A stretch of 64,000 nucleotides of DNA from Piscicola geometra (taxonomy: Eukaryota > Annelida > Clitellata > Hirudinida > Piscicolidae): NCBI GenBank assembly GCA_943735955.1, contig OX030966.1:2702011-2766010 (forward strand), in the 5' to 3' direction. Positions 1 through 11,897 of the stretch are shown here, piece by piece. Within the stretch, counting starts at the first letter, position 1. Each line of letters starts with the position of its first letter. Both the position numbers and the translations under genes were made by a program. Under the pieces are notes generated by a model, which was given only the letters and a program-made list of their open reading frames with translations, ran no database searches and was not told where the DNA came from.

Positions 1-66
1 TTTACCCTTGAATATATATTTCAAACCTTCAATCACCCCATCACACCAAACCACACCACAATAAAC

Positions 67-329
67 ATGTTTAAACCACTTCACCGTACTCAATCACACA
101 CCACACTACACCACATCATACCAAAACGCCCTGTTACCACAAGCACCACAATACATTATAGGCAGCACATCACATCAATTCAACCATCACAGCACCACAA
201 AAACCACACACCACATCACAACAACCTTTTACACCACTCCAAACCACCGCATCACAACAACTACCACACTACTCTAAACCAGCAAACTACATCGAAACAA
301 CACATCACAAAAACCACAAGAGCGCAGGC
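67..329. repeat. CA/AC-rich low-complexity stretch
   Basis: This AC-rich stretch is made of imperfect CACCACA-like words. It reads open in some frames only because the composition avoids stop codons. It ends in GAGCGCAG at the edge of the histidine-rich gene, which could be a splice acceptor. No other feature is visible. Confidence 0.6.
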
Positions 330-2057
330 ATGCCAGTGTACGATCCACAAGCTCTCTTCCGCTTCAGATCAGATGCGACCAGACCCAAACCAGCACCTCG
401 GAGCTTGTCTTTCGACGTTGAACCCCGTCCCCTCCACCCTTCTTCTCTCTCTTCTCTCCCTCCTTCACTCTCCCTTGATAAACCCAATCGTAGAAGGTCT
501 ATTGAGTTTTTAAGACAAGCTTTCAAAGCTGGAAAACGTGAGAGTTGTAAGGAAGTGGTGGAAAAAGAAGAGTGGGAAGAGCAGCAGAATCAAGCTAAAC
601 TCTATCAACAACTGCCACGACATCATTCTCTCCAAACGAATTCACATCATGAGCACCATTATTACCATCCCACTTCTCACCATCCCACATCTCACCATCC
701 CACTTCTCACCATCCCACTTCTCACCATCCCACTTCTCACCATCCCACATCTCACCATCCCACTTCTCACCATCCCACTTCTCACCATCCCACTTCTCAC
801 CATCCCACATCTCACCATCCCACATCTCACCATCCCACTTCTCACCATTCTTCACCACATAACTCTACATCATCTCATCATCCTTCTCAAAATGCTTCAA
901 CACCAGACCATCTGACTCATTCACACCACTACCACCCACCACACCATCCCACTCATCCAAACTACCAACAAAATCTTTTAAAATCTCTACATCGAAACCA
1001 TCATGCATCCCATCACCCATCTCACCACCCATCCCATCACCCATTTCACCACCCATCCCACCAATCATCCCACTACCCATCCCATCACCCATCTCACCAC
1101 CCATCCCATCACCCATCTCACCACCTATCCCACCAATCATCCCACCACCCATCCCATCACCCATCTCACCAATCATCTCACCAATCATCCCATCACCCAT
1201 CCCACCACCCATCCCACCACTCATCTTCCTCTAAAACCTCTTCAATCCTGGAGCATCCACAAAATCCAGCAGACGCTCTCGCGGTTTTCTCGCAGTGCAG
1301 GCACAGTTCCATTGAAGATCGCATTCCTCCGATCCTTCTAGAGGAAGACGAAGCGACCAACCCGCAAAGCGTCTCTTTCCCAACATCAACCATTCAGCCA
1401 ACTTTTTTCTTGCAATCACCACACCATCCGCTTCCATTATCACTTCCCTATCAACCAACATCACAAACTTCTCATCTATCCTCATCAGCACCCCCACAGT
1501 TATCATCATCAACACCTCCTCAAGTAACATCCTCTTCTCATTTTCCATTCTCTTTCAAGCAAGCCTTTCCGCAAAACCCTTCCTTTCCCCGTAACCATGG
1601 CGACGATGATGACGTCAATGCCATGGCGGTTGCCCCTCTGAGAAATGAAAATCCCATTAGGTTTGTCTAACTATGCATCTTCATTCCATTCATTCTTCAG
1701 CAATATTCTCCTAATTACGTCTATTATTATTTTATTTATATATAATTTGGTGTTGTTGAAGCCCTTAATTGACTCTTCCCACGACATTTCTCCATCTCCT
1801 CCTCTCACTCACCCAATCCTTCAGCATTTCAGTCATTCTTTAGTCTCAGTTAAAACTTCTTCGGCAGAGTTTTCCCATTGCTTCTGTGACTGCCACTTTT
1901 CTTCTCATGGCATTCCTTGGCCCCTTTACCTATCTTCTTTGCCTTGGTATTCTTCACCTATAATTTCTATGGCGGTGTTTTTCTTCCATCCAGGGCAGAG
2001 ACTACCGGCTATGGCAGATCTCTCTCGAGCCAATCGAGTAAATCTCTAAACTTTTAG
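330..2057 (+). CDS. Histidine/proline/serine-rich protein of unknown function, two exons
   Basis: I do not recognise this family. Exon 1 is 330-1660 and exon 2 is 1994-2057, with the stop TAG at 2055-2057. The donor AG|GTTTGT and the acceptor TCCATCCAG are phase-compatible (phase 2), and exon 2 adds a serine-rich end, GYGRSLSSQSSKSLNF. Exon 1 begins with non-repetitive sequence (MPVYDPQALFRFRSDATR) and a basic stretch, RRRSIEFLRQAFKAGKRES, that contains a likely kinase site. The middle (about residues 105-300) is tandem HHPTS and then HHPSHHPS pentapeptides encoded by a 15-bp minisatellite. After it come unique Ser/Pro-rich sequence and an acidic patch (DDDD). GAGCGCAG just before the ATG could be an acceptor, so 330 may lie in an internal exon. 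The unique flanks and the phase-matched second exon argue for a real gene; expression is unproven. Confidence 0.5.
665..846 (+). repeat. 15-bp minisatellite, about 12 copies, inside coding exon
   Basis: The unit is CATCCCACTTCTCAC, with a CATCCCACATCTCAC variant, repeated head to tail about 12 times. Because 15 is a multiple of 3 the frame is kept and each unit encodes HHPTS. Copy-number change would lengthen the protein without a frameshift. Confidence 0.95.
1003..1222 (+). repeat. CATCCCATCACCCATCTCAC-type minisatellite in coding exon
   Basis: A second, more diverged tandem array lies in the same exon and encodes HHPSHHPS and HHPSHQSS units. It is made of CACCCATCC and CACCCATCT subunits. 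It probably shares ancestry with the 665-846 array. Confidence 0.85.
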
Positions 2058-2590
2058 ATTCTTCTGAAACGTTTCGAACCTCCCAAGAGCCTCCTACCTC
2101 TATTCAGAAGTCCATTCATGACGTTGTAATGCTTCAGGCACGCTATGTCTTTACCTATCCTTTTCTCTATCTTTGTCTATGTCTCTCTCTATCTTTGTCT
2201 ATTCCTCTCTATCTCTTTGTTCATCCCTATTTATGTTTTTGTCTGGTTGTCTATCTGCACCCGTTCGATTATGATGATGATGATGTCTTTGTCAATTACT
2301 TTCAATATTTTTATTAACGTCTCTTTGTATGTTTCTGTCTGTCTTTCTCTATGTCTCTCTCTGTGATTTCATGTATTTTCATCATATACCTTTTTCCTAT
2401 TCTACGCTTTTTCTTCTTATTTTCATCTCAACAAGCAGTCCAGGTCTATGAATAGAAGATGCTGATAAATACGGAATATAAGCTTGGTTGTGAGATAAGA
2501 CAAGTTATGCTGCTATTTTTGTAGTTGCTTTTCATTTTAATATTGGTTTATTTTCCAGTTAATAATAATATTAATTATTATTATTATTAT

Positions 2591-2593
<3 letters not shown>

Positions 2594-2662
<69 letters not shown>

Positions 2663-2682
2663 TATATATATATATATATATA
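2594..2682. repeat. (GA)n followed by (TA)n microsatellite
   Basis: A pure GA run at about 2594-2660 passes into a TA run at about 2661-2682. This compound dinucleotide repeat lies between genes. Confidence 0.95.
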
Positions 2683-3205
2683 ATGTTTATAATTATTATT
2701 GGTGTTTTTGATTTTTGGTTTTTATGTTCGTTACGAAAACAATTAGTGTGTCTGAAAAGGGAAATAAACAAATTATGAGAAGAGACAGAAAATGGATGAA
2801 ATACTGCGTTGAGGAAAGCACGTTGGTCGGCAAATCCCTAGGCGAGCTATTTGAAAAGTCTATTTCTAATGAGAAAATCATTTCCTATACTTGAATGCCT
2901 CGAGCTAAACTTTCCCAATCAAGAATTTCCACACTAAGAGTTTTTCTTTGCAATAAAAAAATTCTATAAAAAGAGTCATTTTTATTCATTTGATTCTGAA
3001 ATAGTTATTAAGTTTTTTTTTTATATCACTATACTTCCATATCTACCCTAAATACACTACACCTACCATTTCTTAAACAACTAACACCACAACTACCACT
3101 ACAAACACTACATCACTCTTTCTTTATACACATTCTTTTGTTCACTCAAGTCAACATTCAATGATGCTAATTACTTCTTCTTCTTTACTTTCGACTGCTC
3201 TCATT
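2683..3205. other. AT-rich intergenic DNA
   Basis: Nothing gene-like is visible. The open frames are short and AT-driven. An AC-rich word cluster (ACTACACCTACC) lies at about 3050-3110. Confidence 0.5.
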
Positions 3206-3440
3206 AAGGGTCGCCACAGCGAATAAATTCTTTCCATACTTTTCTATTCACATCCTCGTCTTCTTCTGCTCTGACTTCTTCTATTTCTTCTCTCACCACC
3301 TCCATCTACCTCCTTCTTGGCCTCCCTTTTTTTTATCTTTCTTGGCGGCTTCGACATCCTTCTCCCTATGTTTGGTCTCCCTTCTTAGCACGTACCCAAA
3401 CCATCTCAAACGTGTTTTTTTAATCATTTTCATAAACTTC
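3206..3440 (-). mobile_element. LINE 3' end relic (C-terminal tail of a non-LTR reverse transcriptase ORF2)
   Basis: Read on the minus strand, the sequence gives RLRWFGYVLRRET, then GRPRRR, a stop where tryptophan is expected, MEVVREEIEEVRAEED and VWKEFIRCGDP before a terminal stop. The series LRWFGHVLRR, GRPxxRW and RKxWK is the conserved C-terminal end of LINE ORF2 proteins, seen in several non-LTR clades. A one-base shift in a poly-A run and the in-frame TAG make it a pseudogene. Everything upstream (endonuclease, catalytic RT) is absent, as expected for a 5'-truncated insertion. Confidence 0.75.
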
Positions 3441-3449
3441 TTACCTGCG

Positions 3450-6400
3450 CTGCTCATCTGAAAAACATTAAACTTACCACTCCTTAAACAACTACCACTA
3501 AACTAAAACACTACATCACAAATTCTCTTCACACAATCTAAATTCGATTATGCTAATTACTCTGAATCGCACATTTCTCTTCATCTTAAAAGTTAATTCA
3601 AATGATTATTTCCATAAAAAATCATCTTTAATTTTTATTACTTTAAAACCTTTTGAAAGGAATCTAGAGCCGTTTCCATTTGCAATACGAGCCTTCCAAA
3701 TTGTTTTGTCTGTGATTCGACAAATTGATGAGAATTTTTGTCCGTTTTAAAAGGAATATGTGTTGTATTTTTGAATAAAAATTAAGTTAAAAAAATAATT
3801 AATGTTAACATAAATAAAAAAAGAGTTTTTATTCATTATTATTTTAAAATATTATATTTTTATTATTCTCATTTTTATTATTATTATCTTTAAATACCAG
3901 ATTGTTTGGACACCAATAATATGCAGACATACATTTTCAAAAAATATAGTCTTTTAGGACCTTAATTCGGACATAAATTTTAAAAACTAGAATGTCTATA
4001 GTAGTAATTATGGTGAAAAACAATAGTACTCGTAAATACATTTCTATAGTATTATCATTTATTTAATTTGACTGAAAATATAAGGATTAATAAGCAAAGA
4101 ATTTCAATACTTGTCAATTTAAGTTATTTGAGAATTATTTGAAAAAATTTCGCTATTTTTGTAAATTTGAAAAACAATTGTTTAAAAGTGTTCTAATCTA
4201 TTGACATTTTACAGTATTTTTTATAAGGGCTAGTTTGATTGAACATAAAATTAAACATGCCCCCACTCAGCGTCATCATCAAATTCAAAAAAACGAAAAA
4301 AATCACAAATAAAAGGTAAGTAAGGAAAAAACAGAGGCACTTTTGAGCGCACACTTTCAACTAATCAAGCACCAATTGTACTTTATGACCACACGTTGAC
4401 ACTCACTACAAACGCCCTGCAACCAATCATTGTATTTTGGAACCACTTTACTAACCCTCCCTCTCTCCACTCCGCTGTTTGTGTGTGTGTGTGTGTGTTT
4501 GTGTGTGTGTGTGAATGCACTGTATATATATATATATATATATGAATGCGCATATAAACAGAGTGTTTTGTCAACTCTACGACCAGTATCTGAAAGCCAC
4601 TGAAAGCCACGGCAGTTATTTAAAAGCCGCAAATAAATCCCGCCGCACAAACGGAACTTTTTGTCGCATCTCCAAACAGTTCTCATCTTATGGCTTTTTT
4701 GTTTCTCGCACGAATGCAAAACTGTGAAAATTCTATTTTTTTTTTACTGCTCTGACGTCTTACGTTGTGAGTCGGTTTGACGTGTCTTTTTGCAAGTTAG
4801 TAAAGAATAAGTTCACCAAACAGCTGGATGGAAGCTGTAAAAACATTCGAAAATAGATTGAGAGACCTGGAAAAAAAGAAAGTGAAAAAGTTTTATAAAG
4901 CAGTTAAAAAATAGAAAAAGATAAATGAATAGAAATGCTCAGATCTTAGAGACAAATGCTGTATGCATGCTTGGACAAACAGAAGCTGAATAAAAATGAA
5001 TAAAAGCAAATAATAGAAAAAAATGTAAGTTATTTTATAGAAAAAAAGTAATAAAAACTTCAAATAGTCACAAAAGTAAAAGATTGAAGCACCAATTTGA
5101 AGGCATGATCGAGAGCAATTTCACAAAGTGCAATACGCCTAAAAACTCTTAAATTGCAAAATAAATGTCGTGGAATTGTGCTATAACTCTTTAACAGTGC
5201 AAAAAAATATTTTTTAAAAAAAGAATGGTAAAATTATATATTTTTTACAATGGGGCATGAAAATCAGAGATATTCAACTAGCGCGTAGCTTTGAAATTTG
5301 TCACTTCGCACTTCATTTTACATCCATCACTGCTTCCGAGCACCTTCTTAAAAAGTAAAACAATTTAAATTTATTTTTAGTTTTTCAAATATTTTGTAAA
5401 GAAAATGTTTATGAATTTAGGATCTCATTCTAGGTGTATATTCAAGTAGATAAGTTACTGAATGGACGAGTAAATAAGTGAATGAGAAAAGAAATGGACG
5501 AATTTATGAGTGGATGGTCAAACAAACGGACTAATGGTAGTTGAATGAATAAATAAAGAAGTGAGTTGGCTTGTTTGGTCAGCGTACGGGGTTCTTAAAA
5601 TCACAGAGTTTAGTGCGTTCTCTTTCATCATTGTTTTTTAAAAATATTTATATATATATTGTTTATATTATATGATTATTATTTCCTTACGACTTTTGAT
5701 GGCTCGTCTAATGCATATACAGCGCACTGTGTCATGCGAGCGTTCATAAGAAGATTACTGGCGACCAGGTGTCCAGATATTTTCGGCTTTTTATCTTTTT
5801 AGATGATTTTTATACTTTTTTTCACATAATTTATTTATTTTTCGTTTGAATCTTTTTCTAAAGAGTTTTAAAAATATATTACGTTACTTCCGATGAATCC
5901 GTCTTTTGAAGACAATTTATTTTTTAAAATTTAATTTATTGTAAAAATTCTATAAAAAGCTTTAAAAATGCTTTTTTAGACTCCAAAACGGCAAAATTTG
6001 TTGAATTGGCTCTAATGGGTTAATGATCAAAATATAAACTCAGTGGCTCACTGCAAGTCTGCTTACGTGGCAATAAATAAAATAAAATATAATAAATTCC
6101 ACCGACGAATATTATTAACGTGGCGTAAACCCGAATGAGCTCAAGACCACTCGGTTATGAATGATAGTACAACAACTAATACATGTATTAATAACTTAGT
6201 TGGAACGAAAATAAATAACTAGAAAGATGCTTAGACAAACATAAACATATCAAATATTTCTATTTTTTTCAAAGTATAAAGATACTATTGGATAGAAAGA
6301 AAAGTATAATCTATGGAAAGATTAACAATTTATTAGTAGTTTAGTAACATTTGTTACTCTCTAGAGTTGCCACAGTAGACGCTGTACAGGCTGAAGAATT

Positions 6401-6600
6401 GTTGCAAGTCTTCTGCAACAGCAACAACAAAAAGTAACATTTTTCAAATAGGTATGTTTTTATCTCAAGTTGTGTAGTCTTCTGAAACTTCTGGTTCAGA
6501 CTCAAACACCTGAAAATTTTTTTTGAAACAGTAGTAAAAAGTATTGTTACTAAACTATATAAATAGTAAGTTTGAGTGAAATTATATAATTTTCGACAAA
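3450..6600. other. AT-rich intergenic DNA with short microsatellites
   Basis: About 3.1 kb shows no supported gene. It holds a short (TG)n run at 4478-4513 and a (TA)n run at about 4523-4543, then AT-rich non-repetitive sequence. Open frames are short and show no recognisable protein similarity. Confidence 0.5.
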
Positions 6601-6731
6601 ACTTGATAAATGAATTTCAATTTTCAAATGCAACTACTATGGCGCCTTGCAAAGATATTAAATAAATTGAAAGTACTTGTCCATCCTTTAAGCCACTATG
6701 CGTTTTTATTATTTTTTAAGGTATATTTTTT

Positions 6732-6895
6732 TATGTCTATTTTTCAATGTCTATTTTACAATGTCTATTTTTCAATGTCTATTTTTCAATGTCTATTTTT
6801 CAATGTCTATTTTTCAATGTCTATTTTTTAATGTCTATTTTTTAATTTCTATTTTTTAATGTCTATTTTTTAATGTCTATTTTTTAATTTTTACT
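6732..6895. repeat. 13-14-bp tandem repeat TTTTTCAATGTCTA
   Basis: About a dozen head-to-tail copies of (A/T)ATGTCTATTTTTC/T are seen, with single-base drift to TTTTTAATGTCTA and TTTTTAATTTCTA toward the right end. No coding potential. Confidence 0.9.
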
Positions 6896-7135
6896 TTTTT
6901 AAGTCTATATTTGAGGTCATTTTTGTCTATATACTGAGATTTTGTCTTGAAATCGTTGCATGTGATGGGATGCAAACTTCCTTGAATTTTAAGAGGCTGT
7001 TTGAGAAGTTGAACAAACAGAGTTAAGGACGGAGGGTTCAGCGAGTCTTTTGGTTTGAGAAAAATTGTTTATGCATATCTGAGATGTACCCTGAATACCC
7101 ACTATACTTTTAAGTGTATACACACAAAAAGAACC

Positions 7136-7192
7136 AAACACACACACACACATACAAACACGCACATGCACACACAAACACACACATACACA
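7136..7192. repeat. (CA)n-rich microsatellite
   Basis: Interrupted ACACACAC runs with CATACA and GCACATG interruptions. The stretch is short. Confidence 0.75.
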
Positions 7193-7533
7193 AATTCATT
7201 TTCTCAATCATACGCACTCACAAACACTGTTTTTCAAAAATACATAGAACAAACACAGCTAATTGAAGAATTGTTTTTAAAATGGCACAAGTCACTGCTA
7301 ATTAAAAATTTAGGCTGGAAGAAAAGACTCTGAATTTTAAAGGTAAATAATTATACTTTCTTTTCAAAAACGCTTATGAAATATTCAAAACTAGAACTTT
7401 GTGGCCGTTAAATTATATTCACTTTATGGCAATGGCGAATATTTCACTTGAACAACTTGATTGAAGTACCACTGCAAAAACTTTCTCTGCCTCAAATGAA
7501 CATCAACTCAACTTCCCTAGCCGTTCATGACTA

Positions 7534-7652
7534 CTACCGCAACCACCACCACCATCACTACTACTACACCATCACAACCCCCCCCCCCCACTACCACCAC
7601 TACTACCACAATTACCATCACCACTACTACCACCACTACTACCACCTCTTCT
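7534..7652. repeat. (CCA/CTA)n trinucleotide array adjoining LINE 3' end
   Basis: ACCACCACTACTACCA-type triplets with a run of ten C residues at 7580-7589. On the minus strand this is GGTAGTAGTGG and directly follows the 3' end of the LINE relic at 7725-8447, so it looks like that element's expanded tail. Confidence 0.8.
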
Positions 7653-7724
7653 ACTTAGTAAGTTGGCATTCATCCATCTCGTGAGATGATGATAGCGTTC
7701 TGGTATATTCTTTGGCGGCAGCTT

Positions 7725-8447
7725 CTAGGGTGGCTCAGCAGACCAATCCTGGATCAACAGTCTCTGCTGCTTCATTTTTCTTCTTTGGCTCCGGGATTCC
7801 AGATGTTGCCTACGTTCTTCCTCACCCTTCTTGATTCCTTTGTGGACAGTTTGGCGCCAGCCCCTCCGGTCATCGGCTAGCTCTTCCCATCTGCCAGGGT
7901 AGATACCCGTGAGTTTGAGGTTGTGTTTGCAGACGTCTTTGAAGCTTAGTTGCGGGTGACCAACTGGACGATGTTCTGTAGCCAGCTCACCATAGAGGAT
8001 GTCTTTGGGTATGCCACCTTCTTCCATTCGACGCACGTGACCCAGCCAGCGTAGAGATCTTTAGCATATAAGGAGGTGTATGCTGAGTGAGTTGGCTTGA
8101 TAGAGTACGGCTGTGTTGGTGACTTTGACTTGCCATGTTATGCCAGAGAGGCGTCGGAGACAGCAAAGATGAAAGCTTTCGAGACGATCTTCTTGCCTGG
8201 CATAGGGGGTCCAGGTTTCGCTGCCATACAACAGGGTGCTGAGAACGCATGCCTGGTACACTTTGAGCTTGGTGTTTCGTGTCAGTTGGTTGTTGGTCCA
8301 TACACGTTTGCTCAATCTGGCCATGATGTTGGCTGCTTTGGCGAGCCTCTTGTCAATCTCGATGTCGAGGGATAGGCTGCTAGTAATGACGGAGCCCAAG
8401 TATGTGAACTTGTCAGTGGCCTCCAGCACTACTACTACCACCACCAA
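7725..8447 (-). mobile_element. 5'-truncated LINE relic, C-terminal part of reverse transcriptase ORF2
   Basis: One minus-strand reading frame gives FTYLGSVITSSLSLDIEIDK, LAKAANIMARL, RVWTNNQLTRNTKLKVYQAC, VLSTLLYGSETWTPYARQED, LRRLSGITWQVKVTN, then one stop (TAA, 8061-8063), LRWLGHVRRMEEGGIPKDIL, YGELATEHRP and SFKDVCKHNL. This is the well-known post-catalytic region of animal LINE ORF2 proteins (YLGS, LLYGSETW, LRWLGHVxRM, GxPQLxxKD). The YADD box and endonuclease are missing. The upstream edge at 8430-8447 merges into a GTAGTAGTGGTGG triplet run, so the 5' break or a later expansion lies there. The in-frame stop shows it is dead. Confidence 0.88.
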
Positions 8448-8449
8448 AA

Positions 8450-8889
8450 CACCATTACTACCATCCTCATTATCACATCCACTACAACTACCACAACCCT
8501 CAACACGACCATAACATCAAAGCCCCATGACCACTCCAGTTCGAGTGATGTCTTTAATTTTGCACATTGATCAGAGACATATTTCCTCTTCGAAAAAGAA
8601 TTGAAGTAAAATCTCTTGAAAAAGTGGTGAGATCCTGAGACACGTTCCTGCACTGGCCTCCCAGGCACGAGTGAAAATAATTCCCCTAGGCGGAAAAGCA
8701 GGGCGGAGATGTGTTGGAAAATATGAATTAAGAATTTAAAATCTCCAAAACGACGAAGAAGGCTTCGAAAGCTTGGCAAGCACATTGCTTCCCATGATAA
8801 AAGTCAAGTTTATGTTTTGCTTGGAAGATGAAAGAATTTATCTGCAAGTAATTAAAGAGACTGTGAGCAGGTGTCATTGATTAATTTCA

Positions 8890-8890
<1 letters not shown>
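8450..8890. other. Intergenic, triplet-rich then unique sequence
   Basis: CAC/ACT-rich words run to about 8520, followed by moderately GC-rich unique sequence without a recognisable protein or RNA. Nothing further could be assigned. Confidence 0.4.
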
Positions 8891-9264
<374 letters not shown>

Positions 9265-9384
9265 TGTGTTAAAATAGCTAGAAAGCAATGATGGAAGAAA
9301 TAATGCTATTTGAATGGAAGGGTGCAGAGTGGCACAAGAGGGCATTCTGTGAGGGAGCTTGCGTTCGAAAAAGTGCTTTAACAA

Positions 9385-9812
9385 TTTTCAATGTAAAAGT
9401 TATACAGAAATAAAATTGTCGAAAAAATATATAATCTTTCTGTTTTGAACTTGTTCTTACATTTTCCCCAGTTCTTCTTTCGCCACTTCTTCCATCCATA
9501 CTTCCCTCTCTCATTTCATTCCAACTTTCATCCCTTTTTCCATTCCTCCCTCCATCTTTTCATCCATCCCTTCCTGTATTTTTACATTACTTCTAATTTT
9601 GTTTTTTTCTCATTTGAAAGACAACCTCCTGCTTTATTCTCCACAGCAAATCTCAGGCTCAGACCAAATACGCAAGCGTTGTGTTTTGCAAACGTTTTTG
9701 CTCATTTTTTTTGCTGTTATTATCGCTTTTTATTTTTTCCTATTCATATTTTTCATATTTTTATTGTTTTTATTCTTGCTTCTCAAATAATTTTTGACTT
9801 CACCATTGTAGA
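9385..9812. repeat. Dispersed repeat, copy A (about 425 bp, paired with 18413-18833)
   Basis: The sequence from CAATGTAAAAGTTA through to TTGACTTCACCATTGTAG matches 18413-18833 almost throughout. Shared landmarks are the TTCTTTCGCC, CCTGCTTTATTCTCCACAGC and ACGCAAGCGTTGTGTTTTGC words. It has no clear ORF or terminal structure. It could be a non-autonomous mobile element or a segmental duplication. Confidence 0.85.
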
Positions 9813-10208
9813 GAATCCGAAAAAAAGAAACCTCTTAAACAATCTTCAAAGATCATGAATGATCCATGTTTTGGGATGGAAGTAGATGTAGAAGTAAATA
9901 TGCCTCATAAGGAATGCTGGATACTATGAGAAAAAAGAAAAAAGGGTTAAGGTAGAAAGATGTTGAAAGTAAGAAGATAAAGAATGAAAAAAAAAGAATG
10001 AAGAAAATAAAAAAGAAGAGACGGGTAGGAATGTCTGTAATTTGCCAGACTTGGAAGTAACTTCGTTGTCAGTTAGGTGGTTAACCCAGGAATGTTGGAA
10101 TATATTTCATATTAGTTGAAACCCAGTTTACTTGATAGATGATTTTGTGTTTGTAGTAGTCGTAGTTTTAGTGGTAGTTGTGGAAGTAGTAATAGTAATT
10201 ATAATAGT

Positions 10209-10545
<337 letters not shown>

Positions 10546-10699
10546 TTAGTAGTTGTAACTTAGTTTAATTGAGGGGTAATGTTGTAGTAGTTGGTTATTA
10601 TTCTGCGTCTTATTGATCTTTTATTAAACTTAACTTTATTTACGCACTGGGAATTAGCATGAATGGTAATCGGATGTAGTAATAAAGAAGAGTACTTGA

Positions 10700-11176
<477 letters not shown>

Positions 11177-11244
11177 TTTGTTAGAGTTGTAGATGTGGAA
11201 TTTATTGCAGCTTTGTACTGGATAAATGCAATTTGTAGTTTGCA

Positions 11245-11897
11245 AGTCGAATTACTTGTATCTCGGAATAAGAAAAAATTACATCACCCGCTTGCTAGCT
11301 CTCTATCTTCTCCTCCTCTTTCTTCTTCTTCTCCTCTTTTTTCTTTTCCAGCTGTTTTGTTTGTTTTGACGTGTGGCTTGAAGCGTATTTATACGTCTTT
11401 GTACGGATTTTTTCTGAACCAAATCTATTTATCAATATTCTTTACTATTTACCAATATTTTTGTGTGCTTTACCTTCTTTTATATTCGTGTATTCAAATC
11501 GAGAAGGTTATATCCTGATGGTACCATCCTAAGAATTATCAATCTCATTTAACGGCTTCACATTCGGCAAATTATAATTTATGTCTAATACTTCACCTTA
11601 GACTTGTACCATTAAAAGCCGTATTATTCAAGTGGAATTTTGAATGTAAAAATAGTTTTGACAATTTTCATTTTCAATATATAAAATAATAAATACATTA
11701 TTTATTTCAAATTATTTAATTTAAACTAGGGAGACTCTCACCAGCTCCTTTTTATTACTGTTTTGTGATGCAACTGATCCGTCTTTTCAAGAGAATAGGT
11801 TAAATGTCAAACAACGGCCAGTTAATTAGAAAAAAGGCTTGTTGTGTCATTTAGAACATAACAATCCCAATGCAGGACTGAAAACAACGAAGGATGT
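11245..11897. other. Intergenic region upstream of the Kv channel
   Basis: Unique AT-rich sequence with a CT-rich run (TCTCCTCCTCTTTCTTCTTC) at about 11305-11345. No promoter element can be assigned with confidence. A 5' untranslated exon could lie here. Confidence 0.4.

Noticed and set aside
665..846. CRISPR-like regular array
   Set aside because: The units are contiguous with no unique spacers and the genome is animal. It is a minisatellite.
595..1224. Minus-strand and alternative-frame ORFs over the HHPTS region
   Set aside because: They are shadows of the minisatellite. Only the + frame has unique flanks and a phase-matched second exon.
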